Part shown: one piece after another, positions 1 through 8,651 of the stretch | Position numbering within the stretch: the stretch's first letter is position 1 | How the letters are laid out: the number at the start of each line of letters is the position of its first letter | Assembly: GCF_002198115.1 (NCBI RefSeq) | Contig: NZ_NGNR01000002.1 | Coordinates: 665,558-729,557, forward strand | Reading direction: 5' to 3' | Length of the DNA: 64,000 nucleotides | Source of the DNA: Robiginitalea sediminis | GTDB taxonomy: Bacteria > Bacteroidota > Bacteroidia > Flavobacteriales > Flavobacteriaceae | Notes under the pieces: model-generated | The model's input: only the letters and a program-made list of their open reading frames with translations | Told to the model about the DNA's origin: nothing | The model's database searches: none | Position numbers and translations under genes: made by a program

Positions 1-1703
1 TAGGTGGGCGTCAGGCTCTTGTTGCCCATATAGGTGGCATTGACCTGCCAGGTGCCCGGGAGGGACTCGTCTATGAGGAATTCCCGCGTATTATACCCGA
101 GTTCCTTTTCCCGCAGGATCTCATCCCCGTAGCGGGCCTGGCTGTGCTCCCAGTTGAAATACTGACGTTCCGGGTTCACAAACTGGATGTCGAACTCAGC
201 TTCCCCATCGTTCCATTCAAATACCAGGCGGGTCCCTTTAAAATCCACCTCGTCCTCCACAAAGAGGTCTGCCCGGTTCTCTGCGCTGACCAGGGAAGCC
301 CGGTTCAGATACAGCAGGTTATTGTATTCCCGCTCCAGGATGGGCTGAAAATCCGTGCTGTCCTGCGGTAGGAAACCCTCCTCCACCAGGTAGGTATATC
401 GCTGGTAGATTCCGGCAGCCTTGTCGAATTCATTCAGGTCGCGGTAACTGCCGGCAAGGTCCAGGTAGGACTGTCCGTACTTGGGCCTCAGGGTCAGCAC
501 TTCCCGGTATGCCTCATTGGCTTTGGCATACCTTCCCTGCGACTGGTACGTATAGGCCAGGGCCTTGAGCAGGACAGCATTGCCCTGGAACCGCCGTTGG
601 TTTTCTTCCAGAATAGCATCGGCAAAAGCCGCGTCGTTCCGGTTTTCATAGAAATAACGGTAGGCATCCAGGAAGAAATGGGGAGAACTCGCATAACGGG
701 AGGCATACGACTGATAGACTTCCCGGGCCTCGGCATCGCTGCCGCTGGCATAGAGTTCCCGCAGGTAGGTGGGCTGGTTGGCTGCTACCTGCTGGGGGGT
801 CAGCACTTTTTCTGAAAGATAGTTGTTCCGCAGGCGGGCGAGGTCTGCCAGTTGTTGCCGCTTTGGGCTCCCTGCCATGGTGTTGACAACGATGACGCCC
901 CCGGCCCCTACGTTCCCGTACATGGTGGTGGTGGCAAAGTTGTTCAGGATAGCCATACGCTTAATCTGTTTGACGTCCAGCCATACAGGGGCGGTATAGA
1001 AAATCTGCCCGTCCACGTCGAAAATCGCGGAGCGCTGGTTGTAAATGGAAGAGGCACCGCGGATAAAGACGCGCCCGCCTTCCGGGTTGTCGAAGCCCTG
1101 GAAGCTGCCAGCATCAGATTCGGTGTTAGACAGGATATTGGTCACCTGCCCCTGGACATCGGCCCGGAGGCCTCCGGCTCCGATGCAATCGCCCTGAACC
1201 CGGACACCTGGGAATTGGTTCCGCAACAGGTCCAGGATGCAAAGGGTTACGGCATTGATCTCATCCTCCCCCATAAACTGGATTTTTCCCGGGGCGGTAT
1301 CGGCATTTAAAATCCCGTAGGCCGTGCGGATAAGGCGCTGGTTGGCCGGGTATTCATAGGAGAGTTCCTTCTGAGTCTTCCGGTTGCTTCCCACCACGAC
1401 CACCTCCTCGAGCTCGGCCACATCGAAGGTCATGGATGGGTTGAGAATACGGGTGACATCCTCCACCATGATGCGCTGGGTCTTCATGCCCTGATAGGAG
1501 AAACGCAGGATATCCCCAGGTGCGGCCTCTATGGCGTACCGGCCTTTTTCATCGGTAAATCCATTTGTATCCGACCCTTCTACCGAGACAGCCACATTTT
1601 CCAGTGCCGCTCTCCCGTCCGTCACCCGGCCGGAAATGGTGCGTTGCTGCGCCATCAGTACCGGGCCGGCCAGCAAAACGATCAAAACCAATATCTTTTT
1701 CAT
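1..1703 (-). CDS. TonB-plug / TPR / DUF2135-like secreted protein (partial, C-terminus off the left edge)
   Basis: The frame is open from an ATG at 1703 to the window edge (567 codons, no stop). Residues 1-18 are a signal peptide ending LMA. Residues 21-100 look like the carboxypeptidase-regulatory-like beta-sandwich that precedes many Bacteroidota outer-membrane receptors. Residues about 145-277 resemble a TonB receptor plug (GGRVFIRGASS, IFDVDGQ, MYGNVGAGGVIVVNT). No beta-barrel follows. Instead there are TPR-like helices at about 310-440, and near the edge a segment like DUF2135/YfaP (FNWEHS, GTWQVNATYMGN). A periplasmic or surface role is inferred and its substrate is unknown. The domain order is odd for a receptor, and the full gene is needed to be sure. 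Confidence 0.75.
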   Translation of the reverse strand, partial: MKKILVLIVLLAGPVLMAQQRTISGRVTDGRAALENVAVSVEGSDTNGFTDEKGRYAIEAAPGDILRFSYQGMKTQRIMVEDVTRILNPSMTFDVAELEEVVVVGSNRKTQKELSYEYPANQRLIRTAYGILNADTAPGKIQFMGEDEINAVTLCILDLLRNQFPGVRVQGDCIGAGGLRADVQGQVTNILSNTESDAGSFQGFDNPEGGRVFIRGASSIYNQRSAIFDVDGQIFYTAPVWLDVKQIKRMAILNNFATTTMYGNVGAGGVIVVNTMAGSPKRQQLADLARLRNNYLSEKVLTPQQVAANQPTYLRELYASGSDAEAREVYQSYASRYASSPHFFLDAYRYFYENRNDAAFADAILEENQRRFQGNAVLLKALAYTYQSQGRYAKANEAYREVLTLRPKYGQSYLDLAGSYRDLNEFDKAAGIYQRYTYLVEEGFLPQDSTDFQPILEREYNNLLYLNRASLVSAENRADLFVEDEVDFKGTRLVFEWNDGEAEFDIQFVNPERQYFNWEHSQARYGDEILREKELGYNTREFLIDESLPGTWQVNATYMGNKSLTPT

Positions 1704-1725
1704 AACACAGTGTTTTTTAGTCTCT

Positions 1726-1733
1726 TAAAGATA
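1726..1733 (-). promoter_or_regulatory. -7-like element (TATCTTTA) of the plug/TPR gene
   Basis: On the minus strand this matches TAnnTTTG at 7 of 8 positions and lies 22 bp upstream of the ATG at 1703. The bases after it (about 1711-1725) closely resemble the leader of the neighbouring peptidase gene: both have TATCTTTAA, then a short spacer and CTAAAAAA. No clear -33 TTTG is visible. Confidence 0.4.
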
Positions 1734-1843
1734 CACAGAAAAATAATATGCACGCCATGGCATGTCTTCCGTCGTAGGGAAATAACACGCATCCTTCAGA
1801 TGCAGGAACGGTTTCCAGGGTTGCGTGCCGCTACAAATAAAGC

Positions 1844-3232
1844 CTACTCGGTGTTGGACGGGCTGACCCTTGGAATGAGGTAGAGTTCGGTTTGCCTGCC
1901 ATCAGGATACCAGAACCCTTCAGGACCGAAATACCCCGGCTCCTCCAGCATCACCCGGATATCCCTCCCCCACTGGGGCAAGGACACCGTCGTATTCAGC
2001 TCTATGGCATAAGCCGTATGAGGGTGCAGGCCATAGCTGGACCCGTCTGCACTGGAAATGCCCTGCTGGGAATCCCACATGCCAATGGTAGTACCGGCCG
2101 AATGCCCGTATGTGCCCAGGGGATGGGTATATATGGCCGGGCGAAGGCCCTCCGCCCTGCCCTTTTCCAGGGCTGAAAGCAGGATGTCGTTCCCGGTGCG
2201 ACCTTCCCGCATTTCTGCGGTGAGCAAATCCTGAACGCGGTTACCGTCCGCAAGGGCCTTGCGCAGGTATTCAGGGGCCTCCCGCTCCCCAGGTCTGAGC
2301 ACGTAGGCCAATTGCTGGCAATCCGTATTCAGGCGCAGGTACTTGATCCCGAAGTCGCAATGCAGCAGGTCGCCGGGCAGGATGACCTGTTGCTCGGGCC
2401 GGTCGGAAAATGAATACAAGTGCCCCTTCAGGCTGTCTGCCGGCCGCTGGATATCTACCGTTGGGTGGAACCAAGTATCCAGGCCCAGATCCGTCACTTT
2501 CTGGCGCATCCACCACTCCACTTCGGTGGTGGTCGTATGGCCGGGGGTAATGACCGCCTCCGAGAAGGCTTCTGCAATAATATTGTGGGTGATACGGGCC
2601 AGTTGGGTATAGACCGCCATTTCCCGGGGGGTCCGGGTCTCAATCCAACCTACGGCGAGGTTTTCTGCCGATACCACCCGGCTGTGGTATTTCCGGGGCA
2701 GGGCGTTCATAAACAGGTCGTAATCCGTTTTGTCCAGCCCATCGGCAATGTTGTGGTCCTCCGAGAAATTCAGGCCGATTTTCTCCGGGTTCCGCTCCTC
2801 GATGAGTTCCACCAGTCGCTTCCATTGGTCGGGCTGTTTCTCTTTATCCCACGAAGACACGATACTTTTCCCGATGTTATAGCGGGCCACGGCCAGGCGG
2901 TCGGTGCGGTCCGCTGCCTTGTCGCGGTAAAAGAGCAGCATGGTCCGCCGGCGGGCACTGAGCCAGGTGGCGGGTAAAAATGTTTTTAACACGGGGTCCT
3001 CATTGTACTCCCGGGAAATCAGAATCCACATATCTATTCCCGTATCGTCCATCAGGCGCGGAAGAACCGTTTTAAGGCGATCTTCCAGGAGGGCATCCAC
3101 CAAGGTTGCCTGGTCTTTTTCGGGGAGGACGGCCTGGGCACTGCCTTCTACCGTACTGAGAAGGAGGAGGACAAGTAAAAACGTAAGGACTTCAGATCGA
3201 ATACTTTGGAAGGATATGCTCATATCTGACAT
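1844..3232 (-). CDS. Secreted M24-family metallopeptidase (Xaa-Pro aminopeptidase-like)
   Basis: 462 residues. A hydrophobic segment at about 15-33 (TFLLVLLLLSTVEGSAQA) is a signal peptide, so it acts outside the cytoplasm. A creatinase/prolidase-type N-terminal domain covers about 40-195 and the pita-bread M24 domain about 205-455. The M24 dinuclear metal ligands can be placed at D293 (HCDFG), D304 (NTDC), H377 (YGHSAG), E411 (AIELN) and E430 or E431 (MLEEP). The family cleaves an N-terminal residue preceding proline, or dipeptides ending in proline. The exact substrate is not readable here. ATG codons at 3232 and 3223 are both possible starts and leave the signal peptide intact. Confidence 0.85.
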   Translation of the reverse strand: MSDMSISFQSIRSEVLTFLLVLLLLSTVEGSAQAVLPEKDQATLVDALLEDRLKTVLPRLMDDTGIDMWILISREYNEDPVLKTFLPATWLSARRRTMLLFYRDKAADRTDRLAVARYNIGKSIVSSWDKEKQPDQWKRLVELIEERNPEKIGLNFSEDHNIADGLDKTDYDLFMNALPRKYHSRVVSAENLAVGWIETRTPREMAVYTQLARITHNIIAEAFSEAVITPGHTTTTEVEWWMRQKVTDLGLDTWFHPTVDIQRPADSLKGHLYSFSDRPEQQVILPGDLLHCDFGIKYLRLNTDCQQLAYVLRPGEREAPEYLRKALADGNRVQDLLTAEMREGRTGNDILLSALEKGRAEGLRPAIYTHPLGTYGHSAGTTIGMWDSQQGISSADGSSYGLHPHTAYAIELNTTVSLPQWGRDIRVMLEEPGYFGPEGFWYPDGRQTELYLIPRVSPSNTE

Positions 3233-3243
3233 TTTTTAGGCTT

Positions 3244-3251
3244 TAAAGATA
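3244..3251 (-). promoter_or_regulatory. -7-like element (TATCTTTA) of the M24 peptidase
   Basis: 7 of 8 matches to TAnnTTTG on the minus strand, 11 bp upstream of the ATG at 3232. It is followed by an A-rich leader rather than a Shine-Dalgarno sequence, as is usual in Bacteroidota. Confidence 0.4.
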
Positions 3252-3279
3252 TTTATTACCTTGAGGAGAAAAAAGTGTG

Positions 3280-4047
3280 ATGAAGAGATTCCTGGTATTC
3301 CTATTGCTACTCGGTCTGGCCAGTTGCGATTCTGGCGGAGGCAGCCCGGAAGGCGGGGAACAGGTCAACAAGCCCGTAAAGCGCTCCCTCCCCCAGGGTG
3401 AACCTGTAAATATCCTTTTTGTTGGGAACAGTCATACCTATTACAATGGTGGGGTAGGCTCCCATCTCAGTAAGATGCTGGTGGAAGGAGAACCTTCCGG
3501 AAACTACTTCATCTCCGATCTTACCGCCAGCGGAGCAACCCTCGAAGAACACCTTGAAAATGAGATTACCGCCCAGCGTTTACAGGAAAGGGATTGGGAT
3601 ATCGTGGTGCTGCAGGAAAACAGTTTTGTGGCCTATACCCAGCCTGAGGTGGTACCGCCCAGCGTCCGGGCCTTCAATACGGCCATTAATAACCCGGATA
3701 CCAAAATCTATGTCTTTATGACCTGGGCCTATAAGGATAACCCTTCTATGTATCCGGTAATCCGCCAGGCCTGCGAAACGGCGGCGGCTGGTGTATCGGG
3801 AACCGTTGTACCCGTAGGCGTGGCCTTTGAGCAGGTACGGCTCGATCCTGAACTCCCCCTGGAACTGCACGACCCGGACCAGTTTCACCCCAGTGCCGCC
3901 GGTACCTTCCTGGCAGCCTCCGTCTTCTACGCCGTGCTCTCCGAGAAGGATCCGGGTGCATTGGAATATGCCGCATCCCTGAACCCGTCAGATGCCCAGC
4001 TCCTTAAAATGGTTGCCTGGGAGACCGTAACGTCATACGGAGACTAG
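3280..4047 (+). CDS. SGNH/GDSL-like hydrolase lipoprotein
   Basis: 255 residues from the ATG at 3280; an in-frame GTG lies just before it at 3277. GAGGAG at 3263-3268 is a plausible ribosome site. The N-terminus is a lipoprotein signal with lipobox LASC (C16), so the protein is probably anchored in an outer membrane leaflet. The SGNH signature is visible: block I GNSHT with nucleophile S51, and the C-terminal D-x-x-H as D200 and H203 (DPDQFHPS). The family hydrolyses esters or acyl groups, often on carbohydrates. The substrate is unknown. It is divergent from the M24 peptidase. Confidence 0.8.
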   Translation: MKRFLVFLLLLGLASCDSGGGSPEGGEQVNKPVKRSLPQGEPVNILFVGNSHTYYNGGVGSHLSKMLVEGEPSGNYFISDLTASGATLEEHLENEITAQRLQERDWDIVVLQENSFVAYTQPEVVPPSVRAFNTAINNPDTKIYVFMTWAYKDNPSMYPVIRQACETAAAGVSGTVVPVGVAFEQVRLDPELPLELHDPDQFHPSAAGTFLAASVFYAVLSEKDPGALEYAASLNPSDAQLLKMVAWETVTSYGD

Positions 4048-4058
4048 GGCGCAAATAC

Positions 4059-5135
4059 TCAGCCGAGATCTAAGGCCTTCAGGGTGCCGATGCGGTCTAC
4101 TTTCCCACTGCCGGTTTGGGCGAATTTCGCTGAAAAATAAACGGCTTTGGGCCATTGGTGTTTCTCCAGCAGCTTTTTCCCCTTCAGACCGTCGAGGATT
4201 TCAGCGGCCTCGCCCTGGCCTTCCACCACCATTACCAGGCGTTCTCCCAGTTCAGGGTCCGGGATGCCGGCCAGGAAAAAGCGGTTCTTAATATGACTGG
4301 AAAGTTTCGATTCCAACGTCTCCGGGAAGATCTTAACCCCCCCGGAATTCACCACCCGGTCTGCCCGCCCCAGCCACCGGAAGGTCGTTTCGGACAGGAG
4401 TTCCACCAAATCGTTCGTCACAATGGGGACTTCGGAAAGGTAAGGGGCGTTTACAATGAGGCAGCCGCGCTTGTCCACCGCGAAATGCACCTCGGGCAAG
4501 CCTTCGAAATACCCTTCATGCCCCTCCGCCTTATGGCCCGTAATGGGTTTTACAGCCACATGGGTAATGGTTTCGGTCATCCCATAGGTTTCAAAAACCT
4601 CAGCGGAAAAGTCCTGCAGGGTTTTTAAAAGGGCTGCAGAAACCGGGGCCCCGCCAATAATAAGCGTGCCCACTTTTGGCAAAAACGCCAGGGAGCTGCT
4701 TACCTGGGCGGGGGTCAGGGCCGTAAAATCGATGGGCTTCTCCAGATCCTTCAACGGGTTCAGGGAAGGCTTTACATAATACAGGGACCAGCCCAGGACC
4801 ATAGCCCGCACCCACATCATTTTACCCGCAACCGTATGGGCCGGCAGGCACAGCAGGGCCCGGGTACCGGGTCCCATCCCGAAATAGGCACCGGTGGCCT
4901 TTGCGCTGGCCACCATTTTCTCCTTCTCCAGCATAATGGTTTTGGGCGGGCCGGTGGAACCGGATGTCTGCTGAGCGATCTGGGGGCGGTCCGATACCCA
5001 GTCCAGCAGGAAATCCCCTATTTCGCGTTCGAAGGGTTCGCCTTCCTTCACCAGGCTGTACGCCACTTCCTTCAGGTCTTCGAAGCTGTATTCAATATTG
5101 TTGAGGCGGAATGCTCTGTGGTGATAGTCCTTCAT
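4059..5135 (-). CDS. menE: O-succinylbenzoate--CoA ligase-like AMP-binding enzyme (menE)
   Basis: 358 residues. The adenylate-forming P-loop TSGSTGPPK is at 57-65, followed by the AMP-binding core (YGMTETITHV) and the hinge and C-terminal lid with WLGRADRVVNSGG and a catalytic-type Lys in TGSGKVDR. It is shorter than E. coli-type MenE (about 450 residues) because the N-terminal domain is reduced, as I recall for flavobacterial MenE. The reaction would be ATP-dependent CoA ligation of o-succinylbenzoate in menaquinone synthesis. The run menC, CPBP protease, menE has overlapping ends, which supports the assignment. Confidence 0.85.
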   Translation of the reverse strand: MKDYHHRAFRLNNIEYSFEDLKEVAYSLVKEGEPFEREIGDFLLDWVSDRPQIAQQTSGSTGPPKTIMLEKEKMVASAKATGAYFGMGPGTRALLCLPAHTVAGKMMWVRAMVLGWSLYYVKPSLNPLKDLEKPIDFTALTPAQVSSSLAFLPKVGTLIIGGAPVSAALLKTLQDFSAEVFETYGMTETITHVAVKPITGHKAEGHEGYFEGLPEVHFAVDKRGCLIVNAPYLSEVPIVTNDLVELLSETTFRWLGRADRVVNSGGVKIFPETLESKLSSHIKNRFFLAGIPDPELGERLVMVVEGQGEAAEILDGLKGKKLLEKHQWPKAVYFSAKFAQTGSGKVDRIGTLKALDLG

Positions 5136-6064
5136 GCGGTTTCATTTTTAAATCGATCCAATGCCTCTGCCCGGTTCAAAACGGGCCCGGCCAGCCGGCC
5201 TTTCCAGTCTTTCCAGCCGTATTTCCGTGCGAAAACCCAGAGCAATAAAGGGAAGACGATAAATATCGGCACAAAGGCATCCCACCCCAGGGCGGGTGCG
5301 GAGATATCCTTGTACAGGGAATCGGTCTGGAAGGCGGTCCAGTCTGCGGTAACCAGCAGGGCGGTAATCAGGTTGTTTGCGGCGTGGAAGCCCAGGGCCA
5401 GTTCCAGGCCTTCATCCATGAGGGTTATAACTCCCAGGAATAAGCCCGTCCCGATATAGTACACCATACTTAAGTACCCCAGCTTTTCCACTTCCGGGTT
5501 GCCCAGGTGCATCAGGCCAAACAAAACAGAGGTCACGACCAGCGGTACCCATCGGTTACGCGCGATCAGGCCCAGGCCCTGCATCATGTGCCCGCGGAAA
5601 AGGTACTCTTCAAAACTGGTCTGCAGGGGAATCAGCAAAATCCCGATTAGCGCCAGCTTCCAGAAGGCATCCCACCGGAAATTCCAGACGTAATCTTCCG
5701 GGGAAAGCCAGATGTCCACGCCGGTAACGGCAATAGTGAGTAACCCCCAGAGGGCAAAGGCAAAAAATACCCTGCCCCAATCCACCCGGCGGCGGGAGGT
5801 GGTCAGGGAGCGAATGGACTGCGGGTGGATCCATTTGGTCCAGGCCAGGACCAAAACAAGGCCAAAAGCCAGGGGCGCGAGGAGCATAATCAGCACCGTG
5901 TTGCTGCCCAGCTGGTCTATCATATCGGCCATCATCTCATCCACCGGAACCGGTGAAGCCAGGGTAGCGATATAGTTAAAAACCATCAGGGCGATGAACC
6001 CTAGGGGCAGAAACAGGTATTTCCAATACCCCAGGTCCCCCCTGTATCCTTGTTCTATGTACAT
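5132..6064 (-). CDS. CPBP-family intramembrane metalloprotease
   Basis: 310 residues with about seven to eight hydrophobic segments. The CPBP (Abi/CAAX protease) motifs are present: EEYLFRG at 152-158 (glutamates E152/E153), H186 in FGLMHLG, and H227 with NN in FHAANN. Family members are membrane-embedded glutamyl or metallo proteases. The target is unknown. It overlaps menE by 4 bp and menC by 10 bp, so the three genes are almost certainly co-transcribed. A role in menaquinone synthesis itself is not implied by its sequence. Confidence 0.85.
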   Translation of the reverse strand: MYIEQGYRGDLGYWKYLFLPLGFIALMVFNYIATLASPVPVDEMMADMIDQLGSNTVLIMLLAPLAFGLVLVLAWTKWIHPQSIRSLTTSRRRVDWGRVFFAFALWGLLTIAVTGVDIWLSPEDYVWNFRWDAFWKLALIGILLIPLQTSFEEYLFRGHMMQGLGLIARNRWVPLVVTSVLFGLMHLGNPEVEKLGYLSMVYYIGTGLFLGVITLMDEGLELALGFHAANNLITALLVTADWTAFQTDSLYKDISAPALGWDAFVPIFIVFPLLLWVFARKYGWKDWKGRLAGPVLNRAEALDRFKNETA

Positions 6065-7104
6065 AGTGCTTCGAGTTTATCCAGCCGCCAGGGCCTGGTG
6101 TTGTCGTATCGCAGGTAGCCCCCCTCTACATAGAGGGGCGATTCGAAATTATTGGTAAAAAGAGAGCCCGTCCCCAACCCCTGGGGCATATCCACATTAA
6201 GGGTTGCCGTCCATTGGGCAATGGCATTGAGGCCGATGTTACTTTCCAGGGCACTGGTGACCCACCAACCTATCCCCCGCTCCTGCGCCAAACGGATCCA
6301 CTGCTCAGAGGCCGCATACCCGCCAACAAGGCTGGGTTTAAGGATAATATACTGGGGTGCAACCGCATCCAGCATGGCCGCTTGTTCGGATGCCGGAAAG
6401 ACCCCGATCAATTCCTCGTCCAGGGCAATAGGCAGGGGTGTTTTGGAACAAAGGGTTGCCATAGCCTCCCGCTGGCCTGCCGCGATAGGCTGTTCGATGG
6501 AGTGCAGGTCCAGGTCTGCCAGGGCTTTAAGGCGTTCGAGGGCCTCCCCGGGGGAAAATGCGCCATTGGCGTCTACCCGTAACTCCAGGTCCCGGCTCGA
6601 ATAGCGCTTTCTCAGGGCGTGCAACAGGGAAAGTTCTTCTTCGAACCCCAGGGCCCCTATTTTAAGTTTCAGGCAGCGATTGCCTTCCGCCAGCTTCGCC
6701 TCGATCTGCTCCTGCATAAAATCCAGGGTGCCCATCCAGATAAGGCCGTTTATGGGTAACGGCTCCCCCTCCAGGAACCGGGAGGGAAAAAGGACCATAG
6801 GGTGCTCCGATGCCAGGGAACGAAATGCCTGTTCCACCCCGAAACGGATACTGGGCCATTGCTCCAGGGCAGCGGCAAGCCCTTGAGGGCCCAAGCTCGT
6901 GTTTTTGCAGACCCAGTCCAGTTTGGCATCGTAGCCGGGGCGGTCGTCCGCGCTGAGCCCCAGGAACAGGCCGCACTCGCCAATACCGGTAGCCCCTGCA
7001 TCCTCCAGGAGGAGCAGGTGGGTTTCCTTTTGGGTTAGTACCCCCCGGGAGGTACCGCCCGGGCGCTTAAAATGGAGCTGGTAACTGCGGTGTGTCGCTT
7101 TCAT
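6055..7104 (-). CDS. menC: o-Succinylbenzoate synthase (menC)
   Basis: 349 residues of the enolase superfamily. The muconate-lactonizing subgroup residues are visible: KxK at K146/K148 (LKLKIG), metal ligands D178 (VDANG), E204 (SIEQP) and D229 (ALDEEL), and K256 (ILKPSLVGG). The enzyme dehydrates SHCHC to o-succinylbenzoate in the cytoplasm. It is the first gene of the menC-CPBP-menE run and has a perfect -7 element 11 bp upstream. The related dipeptide epimerases share this fold, but the menE neighbour favours menC. Confidence 0.88.
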   Translation of the reverse strand: MKATHRSYQLHFKRPGGTSRGVLTQKETHLLLLEDAGATGIGECGLFLGLSADDRPGYDAKLDWVCKNTSLGPQGLAAALEQWPSIRFGVEQAFRSLASEHPMVLFPSRFLEGEPLPINGLIWMGTLDFMQEQIEAKLAEGNRCLKLKIGALGFEEELSLLHALRKRYSSRDLELRVDANGAFSPGEALERLKALADLDLHSIEQPIAAGQREAMATLCSKTPLPIALDEELIGVFPASEQAAMLDAVAPQYIILKPSLVGGYAASEQWIRLAQERGIGWWVTSALESNIGLNAIAQWTATLNVDMPQGLGTGSLFTNNFESPLYVEGGYLRYDNTRPWRLDKLEALCT

Positions 7105-7114
7105 AGAGGCGCCT

Positions 7115-7122
7115 CAAATTTA
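7115..7122 (-). promoter_or_regulatory. -7 element TAAATTTG of the menC operon
   Basis: 8 of 8 match to TAnnTTTG on the minus strand, 10 bp from the menC ATG. TTTA lies 18 bp further upstream at 7141-7144 as a weak -33 candidate. Confidence 0.6.
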
Positions 7123-7153
7123 CGTATATTTTCGCAGGATTAAACCACGGGAT

Positions 7154-7945
7154 ATGTATCAGAAAGGAACGGTAGTCTGGATTACAGGAGCATCATCGGG
7201 CATAGGGGAAGCCCTGAGTTACCACCTCAGTCGCCTGGGGTGCCGCCTGATCCTGTCAGCCCGCCGGGAAGCCCGCCTCCGGGAAGTGCGGGAGGCCTGC
7301 GCCAACCCGGGGGAGGTGGCTCTACTGCCCCTGGACCTCGGCGAGTCGGAAGCCATGCCGAAGCGGGTGAAAGAAGCCCTCTCGGTTTACGGGCACGTGG
7401 ATGTACTGGTCAACAATGCCGGGCTCAGCCAGCGCTCCCTGATCCGGGAAACGGATATGGCGGTATACGAGCAGCTGATACGGGTAAACTACCTCGGCAC
7501 AGTAGCCCTTACCAAAGCCCTGCTGCCCGCTTTCCTGCAAAGGGGTAAAGGCCATTATGCCGTGGTCACCAGCCTGATGGGGCGGTTCGGGTCCCCCTAT
7601 CGCTCCGGGTATTGCGGGGCCAAGCATGCCCTCCATGGCTTTTTTGACGTCTTGAGGATGGAACACGAAAAGGACGGCATATGCGTGAGCCTTATATGCC
7701 CTGGCTTCGTGGATACGGATGTGGCGCGCAACGCCCTTACTGCAGACGGGTCGTCCCAGGCGCGGCAGGATTCGGCCACTGCAGCCGGTATGGCTCCTGA
7801 GCGGTTTGCCGTTAAGATGTGGAAGGCCATAGACCGCGGGAAATGGGAAACCTACATTGGTGGAAAGGAGGTATCCGGGATCTATCTCAAGCGGTTCTTT
7901 CCGAAACTCCTGCACCGGGTAGTGTTGCGCAGCCAGGTGGTCTGA
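7154..7945 (+). CDS. Short-chain dehydrogenase/reductase (SDR)
   Basis: 263 residues, classical SDR. The cofactor loop TGASSGIG is at 11-18, NNAG at 87-90, and the catalytic S140, Y153 and K157 (YCGAK). The arginines after the second strand suggest NADP(H), which is inference. Substrate unknown. It is divergent from menC and converges with the hydrolase at 7946 with no gap at all. Confidence 0.88.
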   Translation: MYQKGTVVWITGASSGIGEALSYHLSRLGCRLILSARREARLREVREACANPGEVALLPLDLGESEAMPKRVKEALSVYGHVDVLVNNAGLSQRSLIRETDMAVYEQLIRVNYLGTVALTKALLPAFLQRGKGHYAVVTSLMGRFGSPYRSGYCGAKHALHGFFDVLRMEHEKDGICVSLICPGFVDTDVARNALTADGSSQARQDSATAAGMAPERFAVKMWKAIDRGKWETYIGGKEVSGIYLKRFFPKLLHRVVLRSQVV

Positions 7946-8626
7946 TTACACTTCCAGGGTTTCGCCGATTTCCGGCAGCAACAGGGTTACTCCTGCCCGG
8001 TCAAAGGTCTGCAGGGCCGCTTCCCGGTCTATCTCGATATAACCAAAAGTGTCGTAGTGGACACCCATGACCCGCCCAGCATCCACAAAACCGGCTGCCC
8101 GGGCGGCATCTTCCGGTCCCATGGTAAAATTATCGCCAATGGGGAGAACGGCCAGGTCTGGTTTCCCATCCAGAGGGATGAGTTTCATATCCATGTGCAG
8201 GGCCGTGTCCCCGGATATATATAGGCATTTACCCCCGCTTTTCAGGACAAAGCCCCCGGGCTGCCCGCCATAGGACCCGTCCGGGAAGGAGGAGGTATGT
8301 ACGGCATTGACGTATTTCAGCCAACCGAAGGGAAAGGTCCGCCCCCCGCCGTGGTTCATGGGGTGCCCTTCAAAACCTTTGGCCTGGTAATGGGTAACAA
8401 TTTCATAATTGCTGATGATGGTAGCGCCGGTCCGGCCTGCAAGGGCCTCCACATCCAGGATGTGGTCCTGGTGGGCATGGGTAAGCAGCAGGTAATCCGG
8501 GTTGAGGCTGTCCAGGCTCACCTTGCCTTTGGCCAGCGGATTCCCGCTTATAAAAGGATCAATAACGAGTTCGTGTTCGCCGGTACGGATTTGGAGGGAT
8601 CCGTGGCCCAGAAATGTGATGTTCAT
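7946..8626 (-). CDS. Metal-dependent hydrolase, metallo-beta-lactamase fold (UPF0173/YtkL type)
   Basis: 226 residues. Metal-binding HAHQDH at H50, H52, D54 and H55, later histidines in NHGGG and VHTSSF, and GDTAL for the bridging Asp. The length and the opening MNITFLGHGS fit the UPF0173 family. Molecular function is unassigned for most members. The gene abuts the convergent SDR and has its own -7 element, which lies within the end of the preceding kinase gene. Confidence 0.88.
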   Translation of the reverse strand: MNITFLGHGSLQIRTGEHELVIDPFISGNPLAKGKVSLDSLNPDYLLLTHAHQDHILDVEALAGRTGATIISNYEIVTHYQAKGFEGHPMNHGGGRTFPFGWLKYVNAVHTSSFPDGSYGGQPGGFVLKSGGKCLYISGDTALHMDMKLIPLDGKPDLAVLPIGDNFTMGPEDAARAAGFVDAGRVMGVHYDTFGYIEIDREAALQTFDRAGVTLLLPEIGETLEV

Positions 8627-8643
8627 GGGAGGGTGCTTTCTCC

Positions 8644-8651
8644 CAAATTTA
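8644..8651 (-). promoter_or_regulatory. -7 element TAAATTTG of the metal-dependent hydrolase
   Basis: Perfect TAnnTTTG on the minus strand, 17 bp upstream of the ATG at 8626. It overlaps the stop codon of the upstream kinase gene, so the hydrolase can be transcribed separately. Confidence 0.55.
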
